Below, in pieces: positions 12,813 through 22,270 of a DNA stretch of 64,000 bases (positions within the stretch are counted from its first letter, which is position 1; every line of letters begins with the position of its first letter). The notes under the pieces are model-generated. The model made no database searches, was not told the origin of the DNA, and saw only the letters and a program-made list of their open reading frames with translations. Where the stretch lies: assembly GCF_900099835.1 (NCBI RefSeq), contig NZ_FNKP01000002.1, forward strand, positions 2,170,001 to 2,234,000. Direction: 5' to 3'. This DNA is from Paraburkholderia fungorum (GTDB taxonomy: Bacteria; Pseudomonadota; Gammaproteobacteria; Burkholderiales; Burkholderiaceae). The translations under genes were made by a program, and so were the position numbers.

Positions 12813-13684
12813 TTCATTCTCCTAACCATGCACCCAGAAAGACCGGCCCAGATAACGAGTGAATCTCTGTTCACTGTTAAAAAACGAAAATTCAAAGCCC
12901 AGTCGGTATTGCCGTACATCACGCTAAATCCGCGTGATGTACGACGCCCCCCATCGCCTGAAATCCCGGCCTGATTTGGCGTGATCCGGGAGAACCGACT
13001 GGCTGCATCCGAATATCGTCGTTAGATCGGAGCAACGAGGCTTGATGGACGTTGAAGTTATTCGGAGCGCCCCGCAGCCACCGTGCGTTAGCCCACGCAA
13101 TGCGATATCAGGTGTGTGTTTCGACACGATTGCGTCGATCTGACTGTCAAGAATCGTTAATTACCGACTTTCAAAAACAGTGGAACTTTTTATATTTAGA
13201 TATGGAATCCAAACTATTTAACTCCACGTAAACAAGCCGGATATTTCGCAAAGTCCGGCACATTGTCTTTAGAAAAATCACTCACTCGTGATCGGCAATT
13301 TCACAAAGCGTGCAACGCACAACGGCTCATTTAATCTATTCAATCGATCGAGATAGGTGTTTATCCGCACGAAAACGGCCAACTGCCGAAGCGCAATGAG
13401 CGCAATCACACAGACAGCGCATAGGGGAAGCCCGGCGCGTGAGGCGATCATCAAACGGATGAGCCAACCATTGGCGACCCGTCACTCGCGCCGCCGTCGA
13501 TCGACCCGCGAATGAAACCAGGATCGAAGCCACACTGACCACACCTCCCCAGTTCACCGGAAACATCGCTAAAAGCCGCTCACTCGCATTGCGTGCGTTA
13601 CCCCACAGAGCGAACGCGATCCCATGCCGGCCGACTTCAGGCGACAATAGAAACATCGCAACTCAATCGACAACAGGAAAACCG
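12813..13684. other. Long intergenic region with one strong inverted repeat
   Basis: About 870 bp between the divergent repeat-protein and SDR genes, partly AT-rich (13,140-13,340). Apart from the palindrome at 12,913-12,943 I see no RNA gene or ORF with a ribosome site and plausible codon use. Confidence 0.4.
12913..12943. promoter_or_regulatory. 12-bp perfect inverted repeat upstream of the repeat-protein gene
   Basis: Arms CGTACATCACGC and GCGTGATGTACG with a 7-bp spacer, about 100 bp upstream of the repeat-protein ATG. There is no T-run, so a regulator operator is more likely than a terminator. Confidence 0.45.
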
Positions 13685-14446
13685 ATGCTTCTATCAGAAC
13701 AATGGGTGCTGGTAACGGGCGGCGCCCGCGGACTTGGCGCAGCAATTACGCGGGCACTCGTGCGCGAAGGCGCGAATGTGGTCGTGAATTATCACAAGAG
13801 CGAAACCGCGGCCCTCGCATTGAAGGACGAGTTCGGCGACCGCGTGTTGCCGCTCCAGGCCGACATCACTGACAAAGCCGCCGTCGCGCGTCTGTTCGAC
13901 ACAGCACAGGCGCAAACCAATCAACCCATCGTGTCGGTCGTGAACAATGCCCTGGCCGACTTCCGGTTCGACGGCGACGCGCGTCCTAACATCGACTCCA
14001 TCGACTGGACGCGTTTCCAGCAGCAACTCGACGGATCGCTCAAAGGTGCGCTCAATACGATTCAGGCTGCGGCGGCAGGCATGCGTTCGAAAAACTTCGG
14101 CCGCATCGTCAACGTGGGCACCAATCTGTTTCAGAACCCTGTCGTCCCGTATCACGATTACACGGCGGCCAAAGCGGCGCTGCTGTCGCTGACCCGCACC
14201 GCCGCGCACGATCTCGGTCCCGACGGCATCACAGTGAACATGGTGTCGGGCGGCCTGCTGCGCACCACCGACGCCAGCGCGGCCACGCCCGAATTCGTCT
14301 TCGATCTGATCGCCAGTTCGACGCCGGTGCGCCGCGTCACGACGCCCGATGAATTCGCCGACGCCGTATTGTTCTTCCTGTCACCGTGGTCGCGCGCAGT
14401 GACCGGTCAGAACCTGATCGTCGACGGCGGTCTGGTCAAGGGCTGA
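13685..14446 (+). CDS. SDR-family oxidoreductase (annotated 3-oxoacyl-ACP reductase type)
   Basis: A 253-residue short-chain dehydrogenase. The NAD(P)-binding motif is TGGARGLG near the N-terminus and the active-site motif is YTAAK. The residue 13 before the catalytic Tyr is Thr (GTNLFQ) instead of the usual Ser. The C-terminal signature (SPWSRAVTGQNLIVDGGLV) is typical of FabG-like enzymes. The substrate is unknown; the FabG label is only by family. The start is the ATG directly before LLSEQWVLVTGG. Confidence 0.8.
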   Translation: MLLSEQWVLVTGGARGLGAAITRALVREGANVVVNYHKSETAALALKDEFGDRVLPLQADITDKAAVARLFDTAQAQTNQPIVSVVNNALADFRFDGDARPNIDSIDWTRFQQQLDGSLKGALNTIQAAAAGMRSKNFGRIVNVGTNLFQNPVVPYHDYTAAKAALLSLTRTAAHDLGPDGITVNMVSGGLLRTTDASAATPEFVFDLIASSTPVRRVTTPDEFADAVLFFLSPWSRAVTGQNLIVDGGLVKG

Positions 14447-14859
14447 ACGGGTAGCGGAGCTGGCTGCCGACCGCGTTACACACGGCAGAAAAGCCCATAT
14501 GAAAAACGGCCCGCGCGCCCGCGCGGCGCCGTGAAAGTGTCGTTGCACAACCATCAGATTGCGCATATCCAACACTTCGCTGCGCGATCTTTTTCCGAAG
14601 CATTTCCACCATCCGCAGCACCGCGACCGGCCTTCAATGCCGATGCGCGCCGCAGATGCTTGTCACGCGCGCACCTGCGCGAAATCGACGGAAAACGCGG
14701 GTATACCTTCGTTTGACTTGGCGAGGCAAGCCCGTTTACTGGACGCAAATAAACCTCTCAATACGCTTTCAATCTCACTGTCGGCTAATGCTGAAATACC
14801 ACAGCGCCAGCCCGCAGCGAGCCGGAAGCGTGTTGCGTTTTTTCTCCAGGAGATGAGTC
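14447..14859. other. Intergenic region
   Basis: 413 bp between two plus-strand oxidoreductase genes. It must carry the promoter of the FAD-linked oxidase. I see no RNA gene, clear terminator or supported ORF. Confidence 0.35.
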
Positions 14860-16248
14860 ATGGCTCAAGTATCCAGTAGCGCTATCGACGAATTGAAATC
14901 GGCAGTTCGCGGCCAACTGCTGCTTCCCGACGACCCGAACTTCGCTGCCGCGCGCAGCATCTGGAACGCGATGATCGACCGACATCCGGCGATGATCCTG
15001 CGTTGCGCGGGTGCGGCGGACGTGCGCCGCGGCATCGCGTTCGCGCGCGACCACGATCTGCCGCTCGCGATTCGCGGCGGCGGTCACAACATCGGCGGCA
15101 GCGCGTTGTGCGACGACGGTCTCGTACTCGATCTGTCGTCGATGAAATCCGTGCGTATCGACCCGGCCGCGCGGCGCGCCTACGTCGAACCGGGCGCGAC
15201 GCTCCACGACTTCGACCACGAAGCGCAGGCGTTCGGACTCGCCACCCCGCTCGGCATCAACTCGACGACAGGCGTCGCGGGCCTGACGCTCGGCGGCGGC
15301 TTCGGCTGGCTCAGCCGCAAATACGGCATGACGGTGGACAACCTGATCTCGGCCAACATCGTCACTGCCGACGGCGAATTGCTCCACGCCAGCGCCGATT
15401 CGCACGAAGACCTGTTCTGGGCGATTCGCGGCGGCGGCGGCAATTTCGGCGTCGTCACGCTATTCGAGTTCGGGCTGCATCCGGTGGGGCCGCTCGTTTA
15501 TGGCGGCCTCGTCGTGCTGCCGATCGATCAGGCGAAGGACGCGCTCGTCAAATATCGCGCGGCGACCGCCGGCATGCCGGAAGAACTCAGCGTCTGGGCC
15601 GTGCTGAGACTCGCGCCGCCGCTGCCGTTCCTGCCGCCCGAGGTGCATGGCAAACCGGTGATCGTGTTCGCAACGTGCTATTGCGGCCCGGTCGAAAACG
15701 GGCCGTCGCTGCTGGAAGCCGTGCGTGGTTTCGGCACGCCGGTCGGCGAACATCTCGGGCCGATGCCGTATGTGATGTGGCAACAGGCGTTCGATCCGTT
15801 GCTCACGCCCGGCGCGCGCAATTACTGGAAATCGCACAATCTCGCCGCCATCGACGACGGCCTGATCGACGCGCTGCTTCACTCGATCGGCGAGTTGCCG
15901 TCCGCGCAATGCGAGATTTTTTTCGGCCAGATTGGCGGCCAGACGCAGCGCGTGCCGGTCGACGGGACCGCGTACCCGAGTCGCGACACGCAGTACGCGA
16001 TGAACGTGCACGGCCGCTGGGACGACGCAGCCGACGACGAACGCTGCATCGCGTGGGCCCGCGCATTTTCCGACGCCGCCGCGCCATTCGCGCTGGGCAG
16101 CGTGTACGTGAACTTCATGACGCAGGAGGAAACCAGCCGGATCGCCGAAGCTTATGGGCCGAACTACGAACGGCTTGTCGCTGTAAAAAGCCGCTACGAT
16201 CCGTACAACCTTTTCCGTCATAACCAGAACATTCGTCCGGCTGCGTAG
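14860..16248 (+). CDS. FAD-linked oxidase, PCMH/berberine-bridge-enzyme type
   Basis: A 462-residue FAD-binding oxidoreductase. The PCMH-type FAD domain contains RGGGHN, in which H76 is the usual covalent flavin attachment site, and GVAGLTLGGGFGWLSRKYG. The C-terminal BBE motif YDPYNLFRHNQNI is present. The second covalent site (Cys of 6-S-cysteinyl BBEs) is not obvious, since the usual GxCxxxG is replaced by a Gly/Leu-rich stretch. Family members oxidise sugars or aromatic/alkaloid-like alcohols with oxygen. AGGAG precedes the ATG. Confidence 0.85.
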   Translation: MAQVSSSAIDELKSAVRGQLLLPDDPNFAAARSIWNAMIDRHPAMILRCAGAADVRRGIAFARDHDLPLAIRGGGHNIGGSALCDDGLVLDLSSMKSVRIDPAARRAYVEPGATLHDFDHEAQAFGLATPLGINSTTGVAGLTLGGGFGWLSRKYGMTVDNLISANIVTADGELLHASADSHEDLFWAIRGGGGNFGVVTLFEFGLHPVGPLVYGGLVVLPIDQAKDALVKYRAATAGMPEELSVWAVLRLAPPLPFLPPEVHGKPVIVFATCYCGPVENGPSLLEAVRGFGTPVGEHLGPMPYVMWQQAFDPLLTPGARNYWKSHNLAAIDDGLIDALLHSIGELPSAQCEIFFGQIGGQTQRVPVDGTAYPSRDTQYAMNVHGRWDDAADDERCIAWARAFSDAAAPFALGSVYVNFMTQEETSRIAEAYGPNYERLVAVKSRYDPYNLFRHNQNIRPAA

Positions 16249-16558
16249 TCCTATGCGACAGGGAAAATCGGTGCCGAAAGCCCGCAGGATCTTTGTGGGG
16301 ACGGGTCTGGGTGCGCCGTCCCTGCTCGGGCGGTGGTGTCAGGCACGCTAAATGCTGAATCGTTTTCGCCGCCGGGCGCATTACCGTAACCGGCGTCGGG
16401 GCAAGTCAGCGTGCAGCTACGCAACCGCAACACCTTGCGGCGCGTGATTGGCAGGTAGACCACGAGCCGATAAGAGTCACGCAACAGGCTGGCAACGAAC
16501 CCAGCCATCAAGCGAAAAAAGCAGCTTTCATAACGCAAAAGGAAAAGGAAAAACCATC
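16249..16558. other. Intergenic region
   Basis: 310 bp with no supported gene. It precedes the lipoprotein and presumably holds its promoter; no clear -35/-10 pair or hairpin stands out. Confidence 0.3.
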
Positions 16559-17149
16559 ATGCGCAGACGACAATTCATCATGACCGGCAGCGCTGCTTTG
16601 GCCACCGTGGGCCTGAGCCTCGCCGGTTGCACGACGACGTCGCCATCTTCGAGCGCCTCGCCTTCGGCCAACGCAGGCAAGCGCGACACGATCAACGCAG
16701 GGGTCGATTCGACGCTCGCGCGCCTCTATGAAAACGTCGGCGGATCGCGCGAACTGGTCGCCAAGGCACGCGGCGTTCTGGTGTTCCCGTCCGTGATCTC
16801 GGCAGGCTTCTGGGTCGGCGGCCAGTACGGCGAAGGCGCGCTGCGCGTGGGTGGCCACACGACCGGTTACTACAGCACCGTGGCCGGTTCGTTCGGCCTG
16901 CAGATCGGCGCGCAATCGAAGGCGCTGGTGTTCCTGTTCATGACCCAGGAAGCGCTCAACGGCTTCATGAGCAGCCAGGGCTGGGCGGCCGGCGCGGATG
17001 CGACCGTCGCCGTGCTGAAGGTCGGCGCGAACGGCGCCGTGGATACGTCCACCGCCACCAGCCCCGTCGAAGCATTCGTGCTGACGAACGGCGGCCTGAT
17101 GGCCGGCGTGTCGCTGGAAGGCACGAAGGTCTCGCGGCTCGTCATCTAA
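16559..17149 (+). CDS. BPSL1445-type SYLF (YSC84) domain lipoprotein
   Basis: A 196-residue lipoprotein with twin basic N-terminus (MRRRQF) and lipobox LSLAGC. The mature part is a SYLF/YSC84 domain (ARGVLVFPSVISAGFWVGGQYGEGAL, and the C-terminal EAFVLTNGGLMAGVSLEGTKVSRL). Such domains bind phosphoinositides in eukaryotes; bacterial members are envelope lipoproteins, and B. pseudomallei BPSL1445 belongs here. The ATG at 16,559 has an AAGGA-type site and places the lipobox correctly. A strong terminator follows. Confidence 0.85.
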   Translation: MRRRQFIMTGSAALATVGLSLAGCTTTSPSSSASPSANAGKRDTINAGVDSTLARLYENVGGSRELVAKARGVLVFPSVISAGFWVGGQYGEGALRVGGHTTGYYSTVAGSFGLQIGAQSKALVFLFMTQEALNGFMSSQGWAAGADATVAVLKVGANGAVDTSTATSPVEAFVLTNGGLMAGVSLEGTKVSRLVI

Positions 17150-17175
17150 AGAGCGCTCAAAGCTCAGTCGCATTG

Positions 17176-17215
17176 AACGTCACGTAGCCGCTCCGGCGGC
17201 TGCGTGGCGTTTTCA
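17176..17215 (+). terminator. Rho-independent terminator after the SYLF lipoprotein
   Basis: A 15-bp stem with two G-U pairs (AACGTCACGTAGCCG/CGGCTGCGTGGCGTT, 17,176-17,211, 6-nt loop) runs into TTTTC, 27 bp after the stop codon. Confidence 0.8.
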
Positions 17216-17418
17216 CTTCGCCGTCACCCTGCCTCGTGGCCGGCTCGCCCGCGTCGCAGGTCTCGACGGGCACCCTGCTGTAAAATCCCCCTCTTTTGTC
17301 ATCTTCCGGCCGTGCCGCCGAACCGTTATTTCTGGCCCGGCCGCTGGACTCATTCCGTGCGGACTCCGCACCCCGCGTCGCTCTCACCTTGCGCCCGCCC
17401 ACGCCCCACTTGTCGAAG

Positions 17419-18906
17419 ATGAACACCGCTAGTCCTTCCCACGCCTGGCTTGCCCGGCTGCCCGGCATCAAAAGCAATGTCCTCGCGGGGCTGACCTCGT
17501 CGTTTGCACTCGTGCCCGAATGCATCGCCTTCGCGCTGGTCGCCCACCTCAATCCGCTGATGGGCCTTTACGGCGCATTCTTCATCTGCACGATCACGGC
17601 CTTGTTCGGCGGACGCCCCGGCATGATTTCCGGCGCCGCCGGTTCGATGGCGGTGGTGATCGTCGCTCTCGTCGTGCAGCACGGCGCGCAGTATCTGCTC
17701 GCCACGGTGATCCTCAGCGGCATCCTGATGGTGCTGTTCGGCGCGTTGCGCCTGGGCAAACTGATCCGCATGGTCCCGCATCCGGTCATGCTGGGTTTCG
17801 TCAACGGACTCGCGATCGTGATCGCGACCGCGCAGCTGGCGCACTTCAAACAGAGCACGCCGCAAGGCGAACAATGGCTGCACGGCAGCGCGTTGCTGAT
17901 GATGGGCGGCCTCGTCGCGCTGACCATGGCGATCGTCTATCTGCTGCCGCGGCTCACACGCGCCGCTCCGCCCGCGCTGGTCGCGATCGTCGGTGTAGGT
18001 GTGTTCACGCAACTGCTGCATCTGCCGACACGCACGCTCGGCGACATGGCGCACATCGCAGGCGGCCTGCCCGCGCCGAGCCTGCCCGCCGTGCCGCTGA
18101 CGCTCGACACGCTGTATATCGTGCTGCCCTATGCAGTGCTGATGGCGATCGTCGGCCTGCTCGAAACGCTGCTCACCTTCAATCTGACCGACGAGATCAC
18201 CGAGACGCGCGGTCAGCCGAATCGCGAGTGCCTCGCGCTGGGCGCGGCCAATATCGCGTCGGGCCTGTTCGGCGGAATGGGCGGTTGCGCGATGATCGGC
18301 CAGACCATGATCAACCTGAATTCGGGTGGCCGGTCGCGGCTGTCGGGCATTGTCAGCGGCGTGATGATCCTGATGTACATCCTGTTCCTGTCGCCGCTGA
18401 TCGAGCGGATTCCGCTCGCCGCGCTGGTCGGCGTGATGTTCGTGGTCGCGCAGCAGACCTTCGCGTGGGGCTCGCTGCGCGTGCTGGGCAAGGTGCCGCG
18501 TAACGACGCGCTGGTGATCGTGGCGGTCACCGTCATCACGGTGTTTTCCGATCTGGCGATTGCGGTGATGTGCGGCATCGTGATTGCAGCGCTCAATTTT
18601 GCGTGGCAGCACGCGCGCGAAATTCACGCGCACGTCGAAGACCGCTCCGGCGACAAAACCTACGTGCCGCGCGGCACGCTGTTTTTTGCATCGACTACCC
18701 GGTTTCACGAACTGTTCGACCCGCTCGACGACCCCGAGCAGGTCACCGTCGATTGCAGTCATTTGCTGCTGGCGGATCATTCCGCGCTCGCGGCGTTGCA
18801 GGGTCTGGTCGAGCGCTACCGTAAAGCCGGCAAGCAGTTGCGGATGAAAAATCTGTCGGAGCGCAATCAGCGGCTGTTGAGCCGCGCCGGAATCGGGCTG
18901 GCCTGA
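17419..18906 (+). CDS. SulP-family anion transporter with STAS domain
   Basis: A 495-residue inner-membrane protein with about 10-12 hydrophobic helices (residues about 15-400) and a C-terminal STAS domain (about 410-490: VDCSHLLLADHSALAALQGLVERYRKAGKQL). SulP proteins move sulfate, bicarbonate or related anions. Signature stretches include GLYGAFFICTITALFGGRPGMISGAAGSMAV and the conserved LLETLLTFNLTDEIT. The start is the ATG opening MNTASPSHAW, where the transporter alignment begins. The substrate is not predictable. Confidence 0.85.
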   Translation: MNTASPSHAWLARLPGIKSNVLAGLTSSFALVPECIAFALVAHLNPLMGLYGAFFICTITALFGGRPGMISGAAGSMAVVIVALVVQHGAQYLLATVILSGILMVLFGALRLGKLIRMVPHPVMLGFVNGLAIVIATAQLAHFKQSTPQGEQWLHGSALLMMGGLVALTMAIVYLLPRLTRAAPPALVAIVGVGVFTQLLHLPTRTLGDMAHIAGGLPAPSLPAVPLTLDTLYIVLPYAVLMAIVGLLETLLTFNLTDEITETRGQPNRECLALGAANIASGLFGGMGGCAMIGQTMINLNSGGRSRLSGIVSGVMILMYILFLSPLIERIPLAALVGVMFVVAQQTFAWGSLRVLGKVPRNDALVIVAVTVITVFSDLAIAVMCGIVIAALNFAWQHAREIHAHVEDRSGDKTYVPRGTLFFASTTRFHELFDPLDDPEQVTVDCSHLLLADHSALAALQGLVERYRKAGKQLRMKNLSERNQRLLSRAGIGLA

Positions 18907-19092
18907 GGGCGGGCAGCCTGCTTTTACGTCCGTGTGGTCGGCTGCCGTTTCAAACACGCCGCCAGAATTCCGCCCGCATGTAAGTAAAATTTGCGCACTT
19001 TATGCAAACATTGATCAAAGGTAAATCTTCCCTGTAACCATTCTTTTTGATTACATTAGATGTTCCGCGCGCATTTCCACTGGAGAACACCT

Positions 19093-19539
19093 GTGACAAG
19101 ACGCGTATCCCTGGACGACGAAACCGAGTTCGCGATCTGGAAACGCCGCGCTTCACCCGCTGCGTCGCAATCGCGACGCATTCTGATCGGCCATCGCGAC
19201 AAGGCGATTGGCGAATCGCTGGTGCTTCTGCTGTCGCTGAAGGGATACGACGCAATCTATGCCGCCGACCTGATCAAGGTGCAGTCTTTCCTGAAGTGGT
19301 GGAAGCCGCATGCGGTCCTGCTCGATACGCGGCTCGATTCCGTCGCGAACTATCAGTTCGCACGCGGCGTACGCGCGGAGCGATCCAACGCCGACATGCT
19401 GCTACTGGCCATGAGCAATATCTGGCCGCTCGACCAGATTGCTCATCTGCGGGAAGCCGGTTTTGACGGGCACTGCCGCCGACCCTGCTCACTCTGGCGG
19501 GTAGTGGACATTCTGGAAGGTTACTTCGCCCCGGCCTGA
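19093..19539 (+). CDS. Receiver-like (degenerate response regulator) protein
   Basis: A 148-residue stand-alone receiver-type domain. The phospho-acceptor segment VLLDTRL retains an Asp, but the acidic pair after strand 1 is missing (ILIGHRDK) and the late conserved Lys-Pro is changed (CRRPCSLW). I place the start at GTG 19,093, which has GGAGA 6 bp upstream; the ATG at 19,060 has no ribosome site. No output domain is present. Signalling without normal phosphorylation is possible but unproven. Confidence 0.6.
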   Translation: MTRRVSLDDETEFAIWKRRASPAASQSRRILIGHRDKAIGESLVLLLSLKGYDAIYAADLIKVQSFLKWWKPHAVLLDTRLDSVANYQFARGVRAERSNADMLLLAMSNIWPLDQIAHLREAGFDGHCRRPCSLWRVVDILEGYFAPA

Positions 19540-19647
19540 GCGGCGTAAAACTCATCGTTGCCGCTCGATAAGCCGATAAAGCGGCCGGTCGCGATCGACG
19601 CAAAACGCTCCGGCTGCTTCATCCGCGCCGATAGTTCGCGCCTGGTC

Positions 19648-20187
19648 TCACTGCGGCGGCAACGTCAGCGAGGCGACTTCGCAGCGCGGCCATTGCCGCA
19701 GCACATCCGGCGCGAGCAGCAGCTTGGCCGCCCGCACCCCCGCTCCCATGACGATCTGAGCCCGCTCCATCACAGCGGCATCGACGAGAATGCGCCAGTC
19801 GGCCGGCAAGCCGAACGCAGTGATGCCGCCGAATTCCATGCCGCTGAGTTCCACCGCCGCTTCCTTTTTCGCGAACGACAGCCGCTGCGCGCCGAGCGCC
19901 GCCTTCACCGCGCCGTTGATGTCGAGCCGCAACGAGCCCAATGAGACCAGCGCCGCGTAATGTTCGGCGCCCTCTTTCTTATAGCGGACCACGATCGTGT
20001 TCGCGCAGTCTTCCAGGCCGAAACCGTAACGTGCGCTGAATTCTGCGGTGTCCGATGCGTCGTCGGTGACGGCGAAAACCGTCACGCCCTCCGCCGGCAA
20101 TTGCGCCACGACGTGCGCGGGCAAATGCGCGTTCAACTGATCTGCGGCGATGACGTCCAACTGCTTGACGAGTTCGTGCGAGTGCAT
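19648..20187 (-). CDS. YbaK/EbsC-family aminoacyl-tRNA deacylase-like protein
   Basis: A 179-residue YbaK-domain protein, beginning MHSHELVKQL. The family hydrolyses mischarged aminoacyl-tRNAs in trans (for example Cys-tRNAPro). Conserved-looking segments are RLSFAKKEAAVELSGMEFGGITAFGLP and WRILVDAAVMERAQIVMGAG. No good Shine-Dalgarno is visible. The substrate amino acid cannot be predicted. Confidence 0.75.
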   Translation of the reverse strand: MHSHELVKQLDVIAADQLNAHLPAHVVAQLPAEGVTVFAVTDDASDTAEFSARYGFGLEDCANTIVVRYKKEGAEHYAALVSLGSLRLDINGAVKAALGAQRLSFAKKEAAVELSGMEFGGITAFGLPADWRILVDAAVMERAQIVMGAGVRAAKLLLAPDVLRQWPRCEVASLTLPPQ

Positions 20188-20508
20188 AGTGTGCGAGTCA
20201 GGAAATGAGGTGAATGAGCAGGCCATCAGGCGGTTCTTCCGCATTCTAGCGGGACGCTTAACCTGATGCGTGCCGCGAACCAGGACGCTCACGCGACGCC
20301 ATTTCGCCGCGCACCCGCCACGCGTTCGCCACGATTCCGCCACGCCCGCCAGCTTGTATAGTGACAGGCACAAGGTTTGCGAAAGCTGAAAGGGAGTGCA
20401 AAGCCTGGGCGGCTTCATCGGCCAACGGCATCGCCGAAGCTGACCGGCTTGCAGGTGACGGTTCGCAAACAGCCCATCCGCGGCAGCATCACATCGAGAA
20501 ACACGATC
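20188..20508. other. Divergent promoter region
   Basis: 321 bp between the divergently transcribed YbaK and YihY/BrkB genes. It should hold both promoters; I see no distinctive operator, hairpin or small gene. Confidence 0.3.
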
Positions 20509-21864
20509 ATGGATATCGACACCCTTTCCGCCGAAAATCTCCAGCAGACCGCCCGCAATCAGGCCAACTGGGCGATGGGCGCATTCAGGCAGTTCGGCGA
20601 AAACCGCTGCGCGGCAATGGCCGCCAGCATCGCGTTCTATGCGGCGTTTTCGCTCGCGCCGACGCTCGTCATGGTGATCGCGGTGGCCGGCTGGTTCTTC
20701 GGCGCCGAAGCAGCGCGCGGCGAGTTGTACAGCCACATCAACGGCCTGCTCGGCGATCAGGCGGCTGCGGGCGTTCAGACCATCGTCGAAAACGCGCATC
20801 ACAGCGGCAGCGCCGGCGGCATCGCGGCGATCATCTCGTTCTCGATGCTGGCGATAGGCGCGTCGGCCACGTTTTCGTCGCTCAACAGCGCGCTCAATCT
20901 GGTCTGGCCCAACACGGGTCCGCGTACGTCGAGCGTAATTGCACTGGTGCGGGTACGCCTGATCTCGTTCGGACTCGTGCTCGGCGTCGCGTTCCTGCTG
21001 ATCGTGTCGCTGGTGCTCGATACCGCCATCACGTTCATCGGCAAATGGCTCTGGGGCAATTCGCCATATGTGGTGATCGGCAACCTGTTGCAACTGGGCG
21101 TCGGCTTGCTGGTACTGGCATTCGCGTTCGCCGGGCTGCTCAAGTTTCTGCCGGATGCCACGGTGCGCTGGCGCGATGCGCTGGTCGGCGGGATTGTCGC
21201 GGCCGTGCTGTTTTCAGCGGGCAAGAAACTGTTTGCGCTCTATCTCGCGCACGCCGGCATGGCCAGTTCGTTCGGTGCAGCCGGTTCGCTCGCGGTTCTG
21301 CTGATGTGGCTGTATTTCTCGGCGGCGGTGCTGCTGCTCGGCGCGGAATTTTCGGCGGCACGCGGACGTATGCACGATCCGCGCGGCGGCTGGGGTATGC
21401 AGGAAGAATCGCCGCCGGGAAGCCGGGCGATGCTGGCTTCGGTGCTGGCGGCGTCGACGGTATCAGCCGATGCTGTGTCAGACCGCGAGTCACGCGTAAC
21501 GCATGAAGCGGCCTCCGGCTCCGGCTCGACTGCTGCGCCGTCTGCCCGCGCTGCGGCGGGCGGACTCGCGCGCACACTTTCCGCTGCCGCGCCAGCTACG
21601 TTTTTCCGCAAACAGGCCCGGAAGAATCTTGCGACACGCGCGACCGCGCTTAAGGTCGGCCGCAGTGTTCTGCTGGCGGAAGCGCAGGCCACCCGCATCG
21701 CCGCCGTTACCTTGCTTGAAACGAGCCGAAAGGCGGCAGCGGCCGATCGCTTCGTCAGGCGCAATCCATGGACCTCCGTGGCGCTTGCCGCTGCCGCTGG
21801 TCTGGCAGCCGCCACGTTTGCGCGTCGCAACATCGGTGAGGCCGACAGCACGCGAGATCAGTAA
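20509..21864 (+). CDS. YihY/BrkB-family membrane protein with DUF883-like C-terminal extension
   Basis: A 451-residue inner-membrane protein. Residues 1-300 form the YihY/virulence factor BrkB domain with about six helices (AASIAFYAAFSLAPTLVMVI; GLLKFLPDATVRWRDALVGG; LLMWLYFSAAVLLLGAEF). An Ala/Ser-rich linker follows, then a C-terminal segment ending in FVRRNPWTSVALAAAAGLAA, which resembles the membrane anchor of DUF883/ElaB ribosome-associated proteins. The domain was once called RNase BN, wrongly. The function is unknown. The ATG at 20,509 matches the family start. Confidence 0.8.
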   Translation: MDIDTLSAENLQQTARNQANWAMGAFRQFGENRCAAMAASIAFYAAFSLAPTLVMVIAVAGWFFGAEAARGELYSHINGLLGDQAAAGVQTIVENAHHSGSAGGIAAIISFSMLAIGASATFSSLNSALNLVWPNTGPRTSSVIALVRVRLISFGLVLGVAFLLIVSLVLDTAITFIGKWLWGNSPYVVIGNLLQLGVGLLVLAFAFAGLLKFLPDATVRWRDALVGGIVAAVLFSAGKKLFALYLAHAGMASSFGAAGSLAVLLMWLYFSAAVLLLGAEFSAARGRMHDPRGGWGMQEESPPGSRAMLASVLAASTVSADAVSDRESRVTHEAASGSGSTAAPSARAAAGGLARTLSAAAPATFFRKQARKNLATRATALKVGRSVLLAEAQATRIAAVTLLETSRKAAAADRFVRRNPWTSVALAAAAGLAAATFARRNIGEADSTRDQ

Positions 21865-22270
21865 GCGCTCGGGCCACCAGTAAACAGAGGCTGCGGTGCG
21901 CAGCCCTGTGGGTCGCGCGTGCACACAAAGAGTCGAACATGTCTAGCTGGATAGTCGCGTAACACACCCACCGTTTTTACAATTCCGCTACGCAGCGAGA
22001 CGCTCATTTAGACATCCCAACCATGTGAAGGACGTCGAGCGACGCGTCGAAGTCAAGGCGCCGACATCATCACTGTCAACAAAACAACAATAATGCCGCG
22101 TCAACGAATAAATATTGCTAAAACAGAAATAATCGTTAACACGCTTTAAATACAAGGCTTTGCGCTCGTTGTCTGTTTTTGGAGACAGTCTTTTTTTTCC
22201 TGTTCTTGCCGATCAGGTCGGTGCGCTATTCTCCTTTTCGCAACAACGAAACTAATCATCGCGTGGAGAA
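21865..22270. other. Porin upstream region
   Basis: 406 bp, markedly AT-rich in 22,060-22,160 and likely the porin promoter and leader. It contains a small hairpin with a long T-run close to the gene (listed separately). Confidence 0.4.
22170..22198 (+). terminator. Weak hairpin plus T-run in the porin leader
   Basis: TGTCT/AGACA (5-bp stem, 8-nt loop) is followed by an eight-T run, 73 bp before the porin ATG. It may be a weak terminator of upstream transcription or an attenuator; the stem is short. Confidence 0.35.

Noticed and set aside
12924-13127. 67-codon minus-strand ORF
   Set aside because: No ribosome site, atypical composition, and it starts within a region that looks regulatory.
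17350-18957. 535-codon ORF antisense to the SulP transporter
   Set aside because: High-GC antisense shadow with Arg/His/Gln-rich composition. The plus frame has clear membrane helices and a STAS domain.
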